A stretch of 64,000 nt of DNA from a bacterium. GTDB lineage: Archaea; JAADDD01. Both the position numbers and the translations under genes were made by a program. Below the pieces are notes generated by a model. That model did not search any database. It worked only from the letters and a program-made list of their open reading frames with translations, and had not been told where the DNA came from. Of the stretch, positions 52,051-59,477 are shown one piece after another. Location: the NCBI GenBank assembly GCA_013154095.1, contig JAADDD010000004.1, positions 62,001 to 126,000 on the forward strand, given 5' to 3'. Position 1 is the stretch's first letter; every line of letters begins with the position of its first letter.

Positions 52051-52194
52051 ATGCGCTGCCAAGAATCTTCGTCCCATGAATCTTTTATGACAATTATTGT
52101 AGTAATAATCGGACTGATTTTGCTGTTTGTTTACCTCAAGTATGCAAGCCATGGACTAAGCCTAGGAAAAGCCACTTCTGGACTAGTAAGATAA
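52051..52194 (+). CDS. Small single-helix membrane protein (47 aa)
   Basis: A gene too short for usual annotation. ATG at 52051 directly follows GTGAGGAG, a strong ribosome-binding site, and the TAA stop overlaps the next ATG as TAATG. The product is a short hydrophilic head (RCQESSSHESF), one transmembrane helix (MTIIVVIIGLILLFVYLKY) and a 15-residue tail. The tight fit between pilin-like genes supports it as a real, possibly minor, pilin-like subunit. Confidence 0.65.
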   Translation: MRCQESSSHESFMTIIVVIIGLILLFVYLKYASHGLSLGKATSGLVR

Positions 52195-52616
52195 TGCGTT
52201 CAGCAATAGCAGAAAATATATGGGAATTGCTGCTCTCTTGCATTCTTCTTGTCTTCGTTACAGGCATTGCATTCTTTCTCTATTCGCAGTACCGCTGTCG
52301 CGCGAGGCTGAATCTCTGCACTGCAACTGCCAAGAACATAGAAGATGCCGTAGCTCACGCGGTGTACTCTGGTCTAAGCTATTACGTACGGTATGTTCGC
52401 CTCGCAGCCCTCAACTCCACGCACTGCAGAATCTACTTGCAGTGCACTGGCAACAAGCTCAGGCTAACTGTGGTCTGTCCTGGCTGCGGGAACCGCACAT
52501 TAGCGCTCACCAATTTCAGCCTTCCTTGCACTCCTCAGTCGCTCGTGCTCCAGCCTCCTTTCACGCAGCTCAAGATAGTTTACACAGGCAAGTACATCGA
52601 GTTCTCTGAAGCATGA
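52194..52616 (+). CDS. Pilin-like protein 2
   Basis: A 140-aa protein with one N-terminal hydrophobic helix (about 10-30), then an outer domain with seven cysteines, including a CPGC pair, and predicted beta structure. It contains sequons (NST, NRT, NFS). It is coupled to the neighbouring genes by TAATG upstream and a 4-nt ATGA overlap downstream. No family recognised; pilin-like by topology and context. Confidence 0.65.
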   Translation: MRSAIAENIWELLLSCILLVFVTGIAFFLYSQYRCRARLNLCTATAKNIEDAVAHAVYSGLSYYVRYVRLAALNSTHCRIYLQCTGNKLRLTVVCPGCGNRTLALTNFSLPCTPQSLVLQPPFTQLKIVYTGKYIEFSEA

Positions 52617-52987
52617 TTGTCTGGTTTTACTCTAAGCTGGCAGTTTTCCTTTTCTGCGTGCTCGTTTTCCTTGTGCTAGTAACCATTCTCTACGATTTTC
52701 TTGCAAGCGAAGTTTATCTACACAATGTTGTCTACGGAAAGTTCTTGATGTACCTGCACTACCTTCGCTACTTTGGTCAAGGAAATGCAAGTATTGTGCT
52801 GCAGGTCACTGTACCTCCTAGTAAAACAGAATATTACTGCAGGAGAATATACTGCACGCTGCGCTGGAAATTCCTAGGTTACTTGAACAATATAACCTAT
52901 ATTATTCCTTATTATTATAATACAACAATGTTGCTGTACGCGCCTGGCAAGCGCACAGTTACTTTGCGGCTGGTTGCATGGCACTAG
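52613..52987 (+). CDS. Pilin-like protein 3
   Basis: A 124-aa protein with a hydrophobic N-terminal helix (about 7-28) and an outer domain with two cysteines and several tyrosines. The sequence NNITYIIPYYYNTT near the C-terminus is encoded by an AT-rich block. It overlaps both neighbours (4 nt and 10 nt). Topology and position mark it as a subunit of the same apparatus. Confidence 0.6.
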   Translation: MIVWFYSKLAVFLFCVLVFLVLVTILYDFLASEVYLHNVVYGKFLMYLHYLRYFGQGNASIVLQVTVPPSKTEYYCRRIYCTLRWKFLGYLNNITYIIPYYYNTTMLLYAPGKRTVTLRLVAWH

Positions 52988-53352
52988 AGGGAATATCCTT
53001 CGATGTGCCTACAGCACTTCCTGCTGCACTGATAATTGTGGGCACAGTACTTGCCTTATACATTCTCCAGCTCCAGAAAGTCAACTCGTACTATTATGCT
53101 CTGAAGTACTATGACTTACTGACCTACGGCAACTTGCTCGTAATTCACTGCACCGACGTGCCTAACCTGCAGCAGTGCATTTCTTCGGTGCTGCTCGGCA
53201 AGGTACGGTTTACTGTTCTCTCGCTCGAACAGCTATCACGCCTGCAGGCAGTCGTTGCGCAGGTTTGCGGTAACAGCAGTGTGTACACAGTCGTGCCTAT
53301 TTATTCCGCTTTCCGCGGAGAACGACTGGTGGTGCTATGCGAGCGTTTATAA
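52978..53352 (+). CDS. Pilin-like protein 4
   Basis: A 124-aa protein whose hydrophobic helix lies at about residues 12-32, after an uncharged leader (ALEGISFDVPTALP). The outer part has four or five cysteines. It overlaps the previous gene by 10 nt and the next by 16 nt. Not recognised outside the locus context. Confidence 0.6.
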   Translation: MALEGISFDVPTALPAALIIVGTVLALYILQLQKVNSYYYALKYYDLLTYGNLLVIHCTDVPNLQQCISSVLLGKVRFTVLSLEQLSRLQAVVAQVCGNSSVYTVVPIYSAFRGERLVVLCERL

Positions 53353-53864
53353 CACTCTACGATTTTGTTTTCCTTATTCTTTTGATCTTGCTCGGACTAC
53401 TCATCTTTCTCTCGCTCTCTCCTACCTCCTTATTTTACTTCACTGCTGGAGGCTACAGGCTGGTCAGCACTTACAACACTATTTATGCCCAGATTTTTTA
53501 CTCGCCTGTGCGTGCAAGCATTAACATAAATGGAAGGCAGTTCAGCCTTGCTCAGCAAGGCTTTACGCTGCCTTACTTGCTCTACTTGCTTTGCCACAAT
53601 GCAACAGTAAATGTTTATGTCGGCAACGTTTCCGCGCCTTTAGTGCTAAAAAGTAAGCAGCTTCAGCGTGTCGTGCGCAGGCAGCTCCAGCAGATCTATG
53701 CTGCCTACAGCAACTTTGTAGAATACATCGAGCTGCGAGCTAATTGCGGGAAAAAGAACTTTACTTTTACTGCTGGAAATTCCACTTCTGTGCATGTTTG
53801 TCTAGGAAAAACCTTCGTGCTTAAGAATCTGCACTATAATCTTACGCTGATAGTATGCAAGTAA
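53337..53864 (+). CDS. Pilin-like protein 5
   Basis: A 175-aa protein with an N-terminal hydrophobic helix (about 7-30) and the longest outer domain of the set, with four cysteines and several sequons (NAT, NVS, NFT, NST, NLT). It overlaps the previous gene by 16 nt. It is probably the last main subunit gene of the pilus-like operon. Confidence 0.62.
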   Translation: MRAFITLYDFVFLILLILLGLLIFLSLSPTSLFYFTAGGYRLVSTYNTIYAQIFYSPVRASININGRQFSLAQQGFTLPYLLYLLCHNATVNVYVGNVSAPLVLKSKQLQRVVRRQLQQIYAAYSNFVEYIELRANCGKKNFTFTAGNSTSVHVCLGKTFVLKNLHYNLTLIVCK

Positions 53865-53962
53865 AAAAGCTAAAAGAACTAGCAGTAATAGTAGTAGCAG
53901 CAATTATTGCTCTGCTGCTCCTTTTTCTTTTTTGGAAGCTAAAATATCATCTATGGCCTTAG
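53855..53962 (+). CDS. Possible 35-aa single-helix membrane protein
   Basis: A short frame starting at the ATG at 53855, which overlaps the stop of pilin-like gene 5 by 10 nt. The product would be a basic head (QVKKLKE), one strong hydrophobic helix (LAVIVVAAIIALLLLFLFW) and a short tail. The last 59 nt overlap the 3' end of the NAC gene on the other strand, so the hydrophobic run could be partly a by-product of that coding. There is no clear ribosome-binding site. Tentative. Confidence 0.35.
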   Translation: MQVKKLKELAVIVVAAIIALLLLFLFWKLKYHLWP

Positions 53963-54257
53963 CAATGTCTCCTTTGTGTTTTTTGAGGTACTCTTCTGCA
54001 GTTTTCTCGTCTACTCCTGTCTGCTCTGCAACAAACTTGATGTCTTCAGCTGAAAGCTGCACTGTGTTCTCCTCCTTTATTTCTCCTGGAATAACCTGGT
54101 AGATATCACCTTGCGGAGTTCCTAGCAGAAGAACTTCAGGATTCTCTATAATGATTTTTTTGTCTTCTAGCTCAATAACAACCCTGGCAGCATCTAGCTG
54201 CTTTACAGCTATTCCCATGCGCCTTAGCTGTCCTAAGACTTGGCGAAAGTTTATCAT
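53904..54257 (-). CDS. nac: Nascent polypeptide-associated complex protein (archaeal NAC)
   Basis: Ribosome-bound chaperone that forms homodimers in archaea. The 117-aa product (ATG at 54257; a TTG start 5 codons upstream is less likely) has the NAC domain (ARVVIELEDKKIIIENPEVLLLGTPQGDIYQVIPGEI) and a C-terminal UBA domain (LSAEDIKFVAEQTGVDEKTAEEYLKKHKGDIAKAIDDI). It is divergent from the NFACT-R gene, also linked to nascent chains. Confidence 0.94.
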   Translation of the reverse strand: MINFRQVLGQLRRMGIAVKQLDAARVVIELEDKKIIIENPEVLLLGTPQGDIYQVIPGEIKEENTVQLSAEDIKFVAEQTGVDEKTAEEYLKKHKGDIAKAIDDILASKKEKGAAEQ

Positions 54258-54279
54258 CTTCTCATTTAGCAATTAAGCT

Positions 54280-55107
54280 ATGAAAATAAAAATCTATGTA
54301 AATGAACCGCTGCACTATACGCTTGCAAAATACTATGATGAGCTGAAACAAGTAAAGGCAAAGATAGAGAAATTAAAAGAGCTCATAAAACAGAAAGAGG
54401 AAGAAGTAAAAAAGCTAGAAATAGAGCAGCGCGAAAACAAAGAACTACTTTACAGGTTACTCAAAGCAGAGCAGCGTAAATGGTACAAAAAATTTGGCTG
54501 GAGCTTCACCGCTAGAGGCACTCTCGTGCTCATAGGCAGGGATGCTTCCTCCAACGAAGTGCTGGTGAAGAAATACGTGCAGCCAGAGCACTATGTCTTC
54601 CATGCAGACATAGTCGGAGCAGGTTTTGTTGTACTTAGGACAGAGACTCCGACAGAAGAAGAGCTGCGCGAGGCTGCAGTGCTAGCCGCTTGCTTTTCTA
54701 AGGCATGGAAAGCCTGCATATACTCGCTGGACGTGTACTGTGTTCGCGGTCATCAGCTGAGCAAGACAGCTCCTGCTGGAACATACCTCAAGAAAGGAGC
54801 CTTCATGGTTTACGGAGAGCGCACATACTTCAAGAACGTGCGCCTTGAACTTTGTCTAGGTATAAACTTCGAAGAACCAACCCTTTTTGTTGGCAGCGAG
54901 ACTGCGTGCAAGAAATACTGCGGAGTCTACTGGAAACTAGCGCCGGGCAAAGCAGGCTCAGAGCAGCTGCTCCAGGAGCTGCGGCAGCATTTGCAGCTGA
55001 GCAAGGAAACTCTCTTAAAGCTGCTGCAAAAATACCTTCCTGGAACTAATTTACAGGTACTAGAGAGGGCAGAAGGAGAGAACCAGCCATTGCCCAGCGA
55101 TGATTAG
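54280..55107 (+). CDS. Stand-alone NFACT-R (RqcH C-terminal-type) protein
   Basis: A 275-aa protein: a coiled coil (about 18-65), then the NFACT-R/DUF814 domain (WYKKFGWSFTARGTLVLIGRDASSNEVLVKKYV, HADIVGAGFVVLRT, AACFSKAWK, GTYLKKGAFMVYG). Full-length RqcH/NEMF/FbpA proteins are over 550 aa and carry an N-terminal NFACT-N domain and a HhH segment before the coiled coil; these are absent here. The gene begins with a clean ATG, so it is a split or reduced form. The last codons overlap a C/D sRNA candidate. Confidence 0.88.
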   Translation: MKIKIYVNEPLHYTLAKYYDELKQVKAKIEKLKELIKQKEEEVKKLEIEQRENKELLYRLLKAEQRKWYKKFGWSFTARGTLVLIGRDASSNEVLVKKYVQPEHYVFHADIVGAGFVVLRTETPTEEELREAAVLAACFSKAWKACIYSLDVYCVRGHQLSKTAPAGTYLKKGAFMVYGERTYFKNVRLELCLGINFEEPTLFVGSETACKKYCGVYWKLAPGKAGSEQLLQELRQHLQLSKETLLKLLQKYLPGTNLQVLERAEGENQPLPSDD

Positions 55108-55148
55108 GTGACGCGACACTGAGCAATGATGACCGACTTCGCAGATGA
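55100..55148 (+). ncRNA. C/D box guide sRNA candidate at the 3' end of the NFACT-R gene
   Basis: A 49-nt core with the standard spacing: C-like box ATGATTA (55100-55106, including the TAG stop of the NFACT-R gene), 12-nt guide, D' CTGA (55119-55122), linker GCA, C' ATGATGA (55126-55132), 12-nt guide and a degenerate D box ATGA (55145-55148). The inner boxes are perfect, the outer ones each carry one mismatch. It occupies the gap between two convergent genes. Targets unknown. Confidence 0.55.
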
Positions 55149-55151
55149 GCC

Positions 55152-55622
55152 TCACACTAAACCTTCTATGCGCAGGAGTTTACCCTTGCAGGAAATTTCT
55201 GTAACAGGAGTAGCAATTATTTGCTTTTCCAGCAGCAAATGAGGGAAATCCAGCACGTTGTACAGTCTTAGCTGGCTACCAGGATATCTCTTTATCATTT
55301 TTATTGCCTGCTTAGCGGTTAATCTGCAAAGAATGCAGCCATAAATTTCTATTACTTCTTCGCTTTTTGTGGCTTTTAGTTCGTCGAAATGTAAGACTAG
55401 GAACTTAAGCACTTGCAAGTATGTTCCTCTGCAATCTCCTAGTATTTTTATTCTCTCTAGTCCTTCTATCCAAGTACACGGCAAGAACCGTTCGTTAAGC
55501 ACATTGGACTTGTAGACCATTAGTTCTAGTTTATGTTTTGCAGCAAACTTTTTCAGCTCTTCCAGTATTTCCTGCAAGTAAAAGCAGTTGTGCGAAGACA
55601 AGGCAATGCAGCACAGCCTCAT
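55152..55622 (-). CDS. Hypothetical protein
   Basis: A 156-aa soluble alpha/beta protein with eight cysteines that I cannot place. The N-terminus RLCCIALSSHNCFYLQEILEEL and later LKFLVLHFDELKATKSEEVIEIYGC suggest alternating strands and helices. It is coupled to the upstream RNA methyltransferase by an ATGA overlap, so it may act in the same process. No known motif. Confidence 0.5.
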   Translation of the reverse strand: MRLCCIALSSHNCFYLQEILEELKKFAAKHKLELMVYKSNVLNERFLPCTWIEGLERIKILGDCRGTYLQVLKFLVLHFDELKATKSEEVIEIYGCILCRLTAKQAIKMIKRYPGSQLRLYNVLDFPHLLLEKQIIATPVTEISCKGKLLRIEGLV

Positions 55623-56875
55623 GCTCGCTCCAAGTATGCTACAGCTTCTGCTCTTGCAGTGTGTGGAAACATGTCATAGAGCTCTAATTTCTCGATATTA
55701 TATACGCGCGAAAGCGTGCGAAGCTCGCAGAACAGCCGAACAGGATTGCAGGAAATATACACCAATCTCTGCGGCCCTCGTTTCAGGAGGAAGCGCAGCA
55801 GCGTGTTTGGCAGGCCGCTGCGCGGAGGATCGAGCACTGCTGTAGCTTTCTCGAGCTCGAGTCTGGGCAGCGCATCCTCTACTTTAGCAGCATACGCAGA
55901 GAAGTTCTGCACATCGTTTAGCCTAGCATTTTCGTTTGCTGCTTGCACAGCCATTTTATCCACTTCGATGCCCTTCACTCGTCCTACTTCTTCTGCTATA
56001 TACAGTCCTATAGTACCTATACCACAGTACAGATCGTAAACTGTGTGCTCTCCTGCAAGCTCTTTTTTCACCCTGCGTAGCAGCTCCCGAAAAACGTGCA
56101 CGTTGCCCTGAAAAAAGCAGTGAAAAGGTACACGGTACAGTACATTGTCGAGTCGCTCTTCGTAGTGCGTGCTTCCGTGCACCCGGAGAAGTTCTGCTGG
56201 CTTGTCTGGTATTCTAGAGCTTGTAGCAGCGACAACGCTAAATTCAGGGTACTGTTCTTTCAGCCTTTCTGCTAGTTCCAACAAGCCTGCTCCAGGTATA
56301 CCTAGCAGTGCTACTACTGTACTGCCAGTAAACTTGCCTTCCCTGTAAAGTACTGCCTGCAGTTCTGGTACTAAGTGCTTGCGCAAAAACTGCAGAACTT
56401 CGCTGAATTTTGGAGAGACAAGGTAGCACTCTTCGATGTCTACAAGTTCTTTTTTACCGTGCTCGGCAAATCCAATAACTTTGCTGTTGCACTGAGGTTC
56501 TGCTCTCCCGCGAAAGTATTTCTCCGGTGATGGAACTATTTTTGGCACTTCTATTTCTAGCTTAAGCTTACTTGCCCAGGATGCTAGCAAACCTCGCTTT
56601 AGCCTAAGCTGGTAGCTGTATTGTGCGTGCTGCAACAAGCAACCTCCGCAGCGACAAGCATGCTTGCAGAACGGTATTCGGCGGTACTGGCTACTCTCTA
56701 GAACTTCGACTACACGGGCTAGCAGCTTGCCTTGCTTGCTGCCAAGAATCCTCGCGCGCACGTGCTCGCCTGGTAGCGCACAGTAAACCAGTACTGTGCG
56801 GTTTCCTAGCCTAGCAACGCCCCGAGCCTCTTCGTCGATGCCAGAAATGTAAAGTTCAGCAAAATCCTGGGTCAT
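55619..56875 (-). CDS. RNA (uracil-5-)-methyltransferase, TrmA/RlmD-like
   Basis: A 418-aa SAM-dependent m5U methyltransferase. Parts: an N-terminal TRAM domain (about 5-65), a [4Fe-4S] cluster site with CKHACRCGGC (about 71-80) and a later cysteine, the SAM-binding VYDLYCGIGTIGLY, LDPPRSGL, and the catalytic cysteine in YISCNPVR. Whether the substrate is tRNA U54 or 23S rRNA cannot be decided from sequence. The ATG (56875) lies inside the C' box of a C/D sRNA candidate, where it also overlaps the TGA stop of the upstream gene. Confidence 0.93.
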   Translation of the reverse strand: MTQDFAELYISGIDEEARGVARLGNRTVLVYCALPGEHVRARILGSKQGKLLARVVEVLESSQYRRIPFCKHACRCGGCLLQHAQYSYQLRLKRGLLASWASKLKLEIEVPKIVPSPEKYFRGRAEPQCNSKVIGFAEHGKKELVDIEECYLVSPKFSEVLQFLRKHLVPELQAVLYREGKFTGSTVVALLGIPGAGLLELAERLKEQYPEFSVVAATSSRIPDKPAELLRVHGSTHYEERLDNVLYRVPFHCFFQGNVHVFRELLRRVKKELAGEHTVYDLYCGIGTIGLYIAEEVGRVKGIEVDKMAVQAANENARLNDVQNFSAYAAKVEDALPRLELEKATAVLDPPRSGLPNTLLRFLLKRGPQRLVYISCNPVRLFCELRTLSRVYNIEKLELYDMFPHTARAEAVAYLERA

Positions 56876-56904
56876 CACTGCTCAGCACAAGAGCCGCTCA
56901 TCAG
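56856..56904 (-). ncRNA. C/D box guide sRNA candidate spanning a stop/start junction
   Basis: C box CTGATGA (56904-56898, first base off consensus), 12-nt guide GCGGCTCTTGTG, D' CTGA (56885-56882), linker GCA, C' GTGATGA (56878-56872), 12-nt guide CCCAGGATTTTG, D CTGA (56859-56856). The first half encodes the end of the 141-aa protein, the second half the start of the RNA methyltransferase. The C' box holds both the TGA stop and the ATG start. Geometry is exact. Targets unknown. Confidence 0.8.
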
Positions 56905-57300
56905 CTCGCGCAGCTCTCTTATTGCCAGCTCCCTTGCAGCTTCGTCGAGCTGCTGCCCAAACCTGAAAAATTTTCCTCCTAGATATAGTGTGTTATTGCC
57001 TACTAGTCCGCGCAGCTCTACTTTTTGCCTGAGCAGTCTACTGCTGGCAAGCACCTTTGCTAGTTCTGTGAGCAGCTCCGAAGGAAGCTCTGCCGAACAG
57101 AGAGATTCGGGGTCAGCAAACAGGATGAGTCTGCGCAGCACATTAGATAATATAATTATGACATTAATATTATCATATATATATATATAGATTGTAAGTG
57201 GCTCGCGCGCTTCACCGCTGCTAGCACTTGCTAGTCCTAGCTCATCTACGAGCACTTCGGCTGCCAGCTCCAGAGGATCCTGCATTGGCAGGTCTGTCAT
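56875..57300 (-). CDS. Hypothetical protein
   Basis: A 141-aa mostly helical, acidic protein that I do not recognise. Residues 37-53 (TIYIYIYDNINVIIILS) are encoded by an AT-rich block (57140-57190) of alternating TA. It is coupled upstream to the ribbon-helix-helix-like gene (ATGA) and downstream to the RNA methyltransferase (TGATG), forming a four-gene minus-strand operon with the 156-aa protein. The end of the gene doubles as half of a C/D sRNA candidate. Confidence 0.5.
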   Translation of the reverse strand: MTDLPMQDPLELAAEVLVDELGLASASSGEAREPLTIYIYIYDNINVIIILSNVLRRLILFADPESLCSAELPSELLTELAKVLASSRLLRQKVELRGLVGNNTLYLGGKFFRFGQQLDEAARELAIRELRELMSGSCAEQ

Positions 57301-57521
57301 TTTTCTCGCGCTGCCCGCACGTCTTTAATGAATTTCTCGACATCGTACGGCTCTTCCTCTGGAATAAGCTTTGCTGCTCGCACTCTTCTTAATTCTTGTT
57401 CTGCTGCTCTTGCCAGCAAGTTAGCAGCAAGCTCCTCGACCGAAGTAGCCTGGAGCTCTTCTCTTAGCTGCTCTAGAATTTCGTAAACGTTGTCTGGCAG
57501 CTCAAGAATGAGGCGCTTCAT
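57297..57521 (-). CDS. Putative ribbon-helix-helix-like small protein
   Basis: A 74-aa protein from the ATG at 57521. The start KRLILELPDNVYEILEQLREELQATSVEELAANLL looks like a strand followed by two helices, the ribbon-helix-helix layout of small DNA-binding regulators. A charged helical tail follows (RVRAAKLIPEEEPYDVEKFIKDV). It heads the minus-strand operon and is divergent from gatA. There is no partner toxin that I can recognise. Call by pattern only. Confidence 0.55.
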   Translation of the reverse strand: MKRLILELPDNVYEILEQLREELQATSVEELAANLLARAAEQELRRVRAAKLIPEEEPYDVEKFIKDVRAAREK

Positions 57522-57562
57522 TAAAGATTTATTATTATTTAGACCACTCAATAAAACTTGTT

Positions 57563-58960
57563 ATGATAAAAAGCAAGGTACTAGAAAAGCGAGAAAAAAT
57601 AGTATCGGGCGAACTTTCTCCTGTAGAAAATGTTGAGCAGTTTTTGAAGAAAATTGAGCAGCTAGACAAGAAAATTAATGCTTTTATTGATGTGTACCCT
57701 GAATTTGCTCTGCAACAAGCACAACAAATAGAGCAGAAAATAGAAAAAGGACAGCATGTAGGCAGACTAGCAGGTCTTGTAGTCGCAGTAAAGTCCAACA
57801 TTAACGTAAAAGGCCTAAGAGTTACCTGTGCGTCGAAAACTCTAGAAAACTACATTGCGCCCTACGATGCTACAGTCATCGAGAAAATCAGGCAAGAAGA
57901 CGGCATTATTATTGGCATGACGAACATGGACGAGTTTGCTTGTGGCTCTTCTGGCGAAACATCTTATTTTGGACCAACGGACAATCCACGAGCTCCTGGA
58001 AGGATTCCTGGCGGGTCTTCTTCTGGTTCTGCAGCTGCTGTTGCTGCCAACTTCTGTGACCTTGCTCTAGGCAGCGATACAGGAGGTTCGATCAGGAATC
58101 CGGCATCGCACTGCGGTGTTGTAGGCTTCAAGCCATCTTATGGCTTGGTCTCCCGCTACGGCTTAATTGACCTAGCAATGTCGCTCGATCAAATAGGCCC
58201 GCTCGGCCACGATGTAGCCTCTGTGGCTCTCTTGCTCGACGTTATAAAAGGCAAGGATTACAGAGACATGCGCACAGAAGAGCTTGGCAAAAGTGTTTTT
58301 GATGGTTTAGACAATCTCGAGCCAGAAAAATGCAAGCTAGCATACATCAAAGAAATTGAGGATTATATAGTCGATGAACCGATAAAGCAGGTCATTGAAG
58401 CAGCCATTTCCAGAATCCAGTCTCTTGGATTTGAGGTAGAAGAAATCTCAATGAACAGAGACATTTTTGAGCTCGCGCTGCCCACATATTACTTGAACGT
58501 TGCTGTCGAGTTTTTTAGCGCTACGCGCCGCTTCGACGGTAGACGCTACGGTTACAGGATCGACGAAGTAGCAGGACCAGAAGTCAAGCGCAGGATCATT
58601 ATGGGCAGAATAATATCTGCGAAGGAATACCAGCACAAGTACTACAGGTTGGCGCAGAAAGCACTGAAGTGGATGAAAAAAGAGTTCAACAAGTACCTTG
58701 CAGGTTATGACGCTTTGCTTATGCCAGTAGTTCCTAAGCTGCCGCACAGAATAGGAGAACCGCTGGAAGATCCAAGGGCAATGTACGCCTACGACATTTT
58801 TACGATTCCTGTGAACATCGCTGGTGCCTGTGGAGGCGTTGTACCTGCTGGAACAGTTAATGGAGGCATACCTGTAGGACTACAAATCATAGGTAAACCG
58901 TTTACTGACGATGTTGTGCTGCGTGTAATGTATGCGGTGGCTGGTGCTAATTATTATTAG
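57563..58960 (+). CDS. gatA: Aspartyl/glutamyl-tRNA amidotransferase subunit A
   Basis: Amidase subunit of GatCAB, which converts Asp-tRNA(Asn) or Glu-tRNA(Gln) to the amide form. The 465-aa protein has the Ser-cisSer-Lys triad: K77 (VAVKSN), the cis-Ser at about 152 in GRIPGGSSSGSAAA, and S176 in GSDTGGSIR. Length and sequence are typical. gatB and gatC are not in the window. The end overlaps the PEBP gene by 29 nt. Confidence 0.96.
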   Translation: MIKSKVLEKREKIVSGELSPVENVEQFLKKIEQLDKKINAFIDVYPEFALQQAQQIEQKIEKGQHVGRLAGLVVAVKSNINVKGLRVTCASKTLENYIAPYDATVIEKIRQEDGIIIGMTNMDEFACGSSGETSYFGPTDNPRAPGRIPGGSSSGSAAAVAANFCDLALGSDTGGSIRNPASHCGVVGFKPSYGLVSRYGLIDLAMSLDQIGPLGHDVASVALLLDVIKGKDYRDMRTEELGKSVFDGLDNLEPEKCKLAYIKEIEDYIVDEPIKQVIEAAISRIQSLGFEVEEISMNRDIFELALPTYYLNVAVEFFSATRRFDGRRYGYRIDEVAGPEVKRRIIMGRIISAKEYQHKYYRLAQKALKWMKKEFNKYLAGYDALLMPVVPKLPHRIGEPLEDPRAMYAYDIFTIPVNIAGACGGVVPAGTVNGGIPVGLQIIGKPFTDDVVLRVMYAVAGANYY

Positions 58961-59477
58961 CGTGGCAGTGCTGCTCTGCATCTTTTTTCTTCTTCCTAAA
59001 CACCGTGCAGTAGCTAGCGTGAAGTTTCGTGTAGATGATCTAGCTCCATATCACTGGATTCCCCGTATCTATACATGCCACGGAAAGAACATTAACCCAG
59101 AAATCGAAATTCTGCACCTGCCTCCCGGTACACGCTACTATGCGGTGCTGCTGTACGACCCAGACGCTCCTGGTGGCACTTTCTACCACTGGCTGCTCTT
59201 CGATGTGCCTGCCAGCATCCATGTTATTCCTCCAGGCTTGCCAAAACAGTTCCGCACAGACTACGGCTATCAGGGCTACAACGATTTTGGCTGGCTAGGA
59301 TACGGTGGTCCGTGCCCGCCTCCAGGAAAGCCGCACCACTACCACTTTCTCGTACTCGCGCTAAAAGCAAAAATTCCGCCAAAACCCTACAGGCCAAAGC
59401 AGTTCCTGGATCTGGTGCAGCAGTACGTAGTCGGTAAAGGAGAAGTTGTCCTGCTCTATGGCACTAGTAAATCTTGA
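58932..59477 (+). CDS. Membrane-anchored PEBP (YbhB/Raf-kinase-inhibitor-like) protein
   Basis: A 181-aa protein with an N-terminal transmembrane or signal segment (about 3-22) and a PEBP domain: YAVLLYDPDAPGGTFYHWLLFDVP, then YGGPCPPPGKPHHYHFLVLAL. The DPDAP and GPCPP/GxxHxY ligand-site motifs are intact. Bacterial and archaeal relatives have no settled role. The hydrophobic N-terminus indicates an extracytoplasmic location, unusual for many YbhB proteins. The stop overlaps the helicase gene by 14 nt. Confidence 0.9.
   Translation: MRWLVLIIISVAVLLCIFFLLPKHRAVASVKFRVDDLAPYHWIPRIYTCHGKNINPEIEILHLPPGTRYYAVLLYDPDAPGGTFYHWLLFDVPASIHVIPPGLPKQFRTDYGYQGYNDFGWLGYGGPCPPPGKPHHYHFLVLALKAKIPPKPYRPKQFLDLVQQYVVGKGEVVLLYGTSKS

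Noticed and set aside
57297..57521. Toxin-antitoxin antitoxin
   Set aside because: Only the ribbon-helix-helix-like shape is seen; the neighbouring 141-aa protein has no toxin motif.
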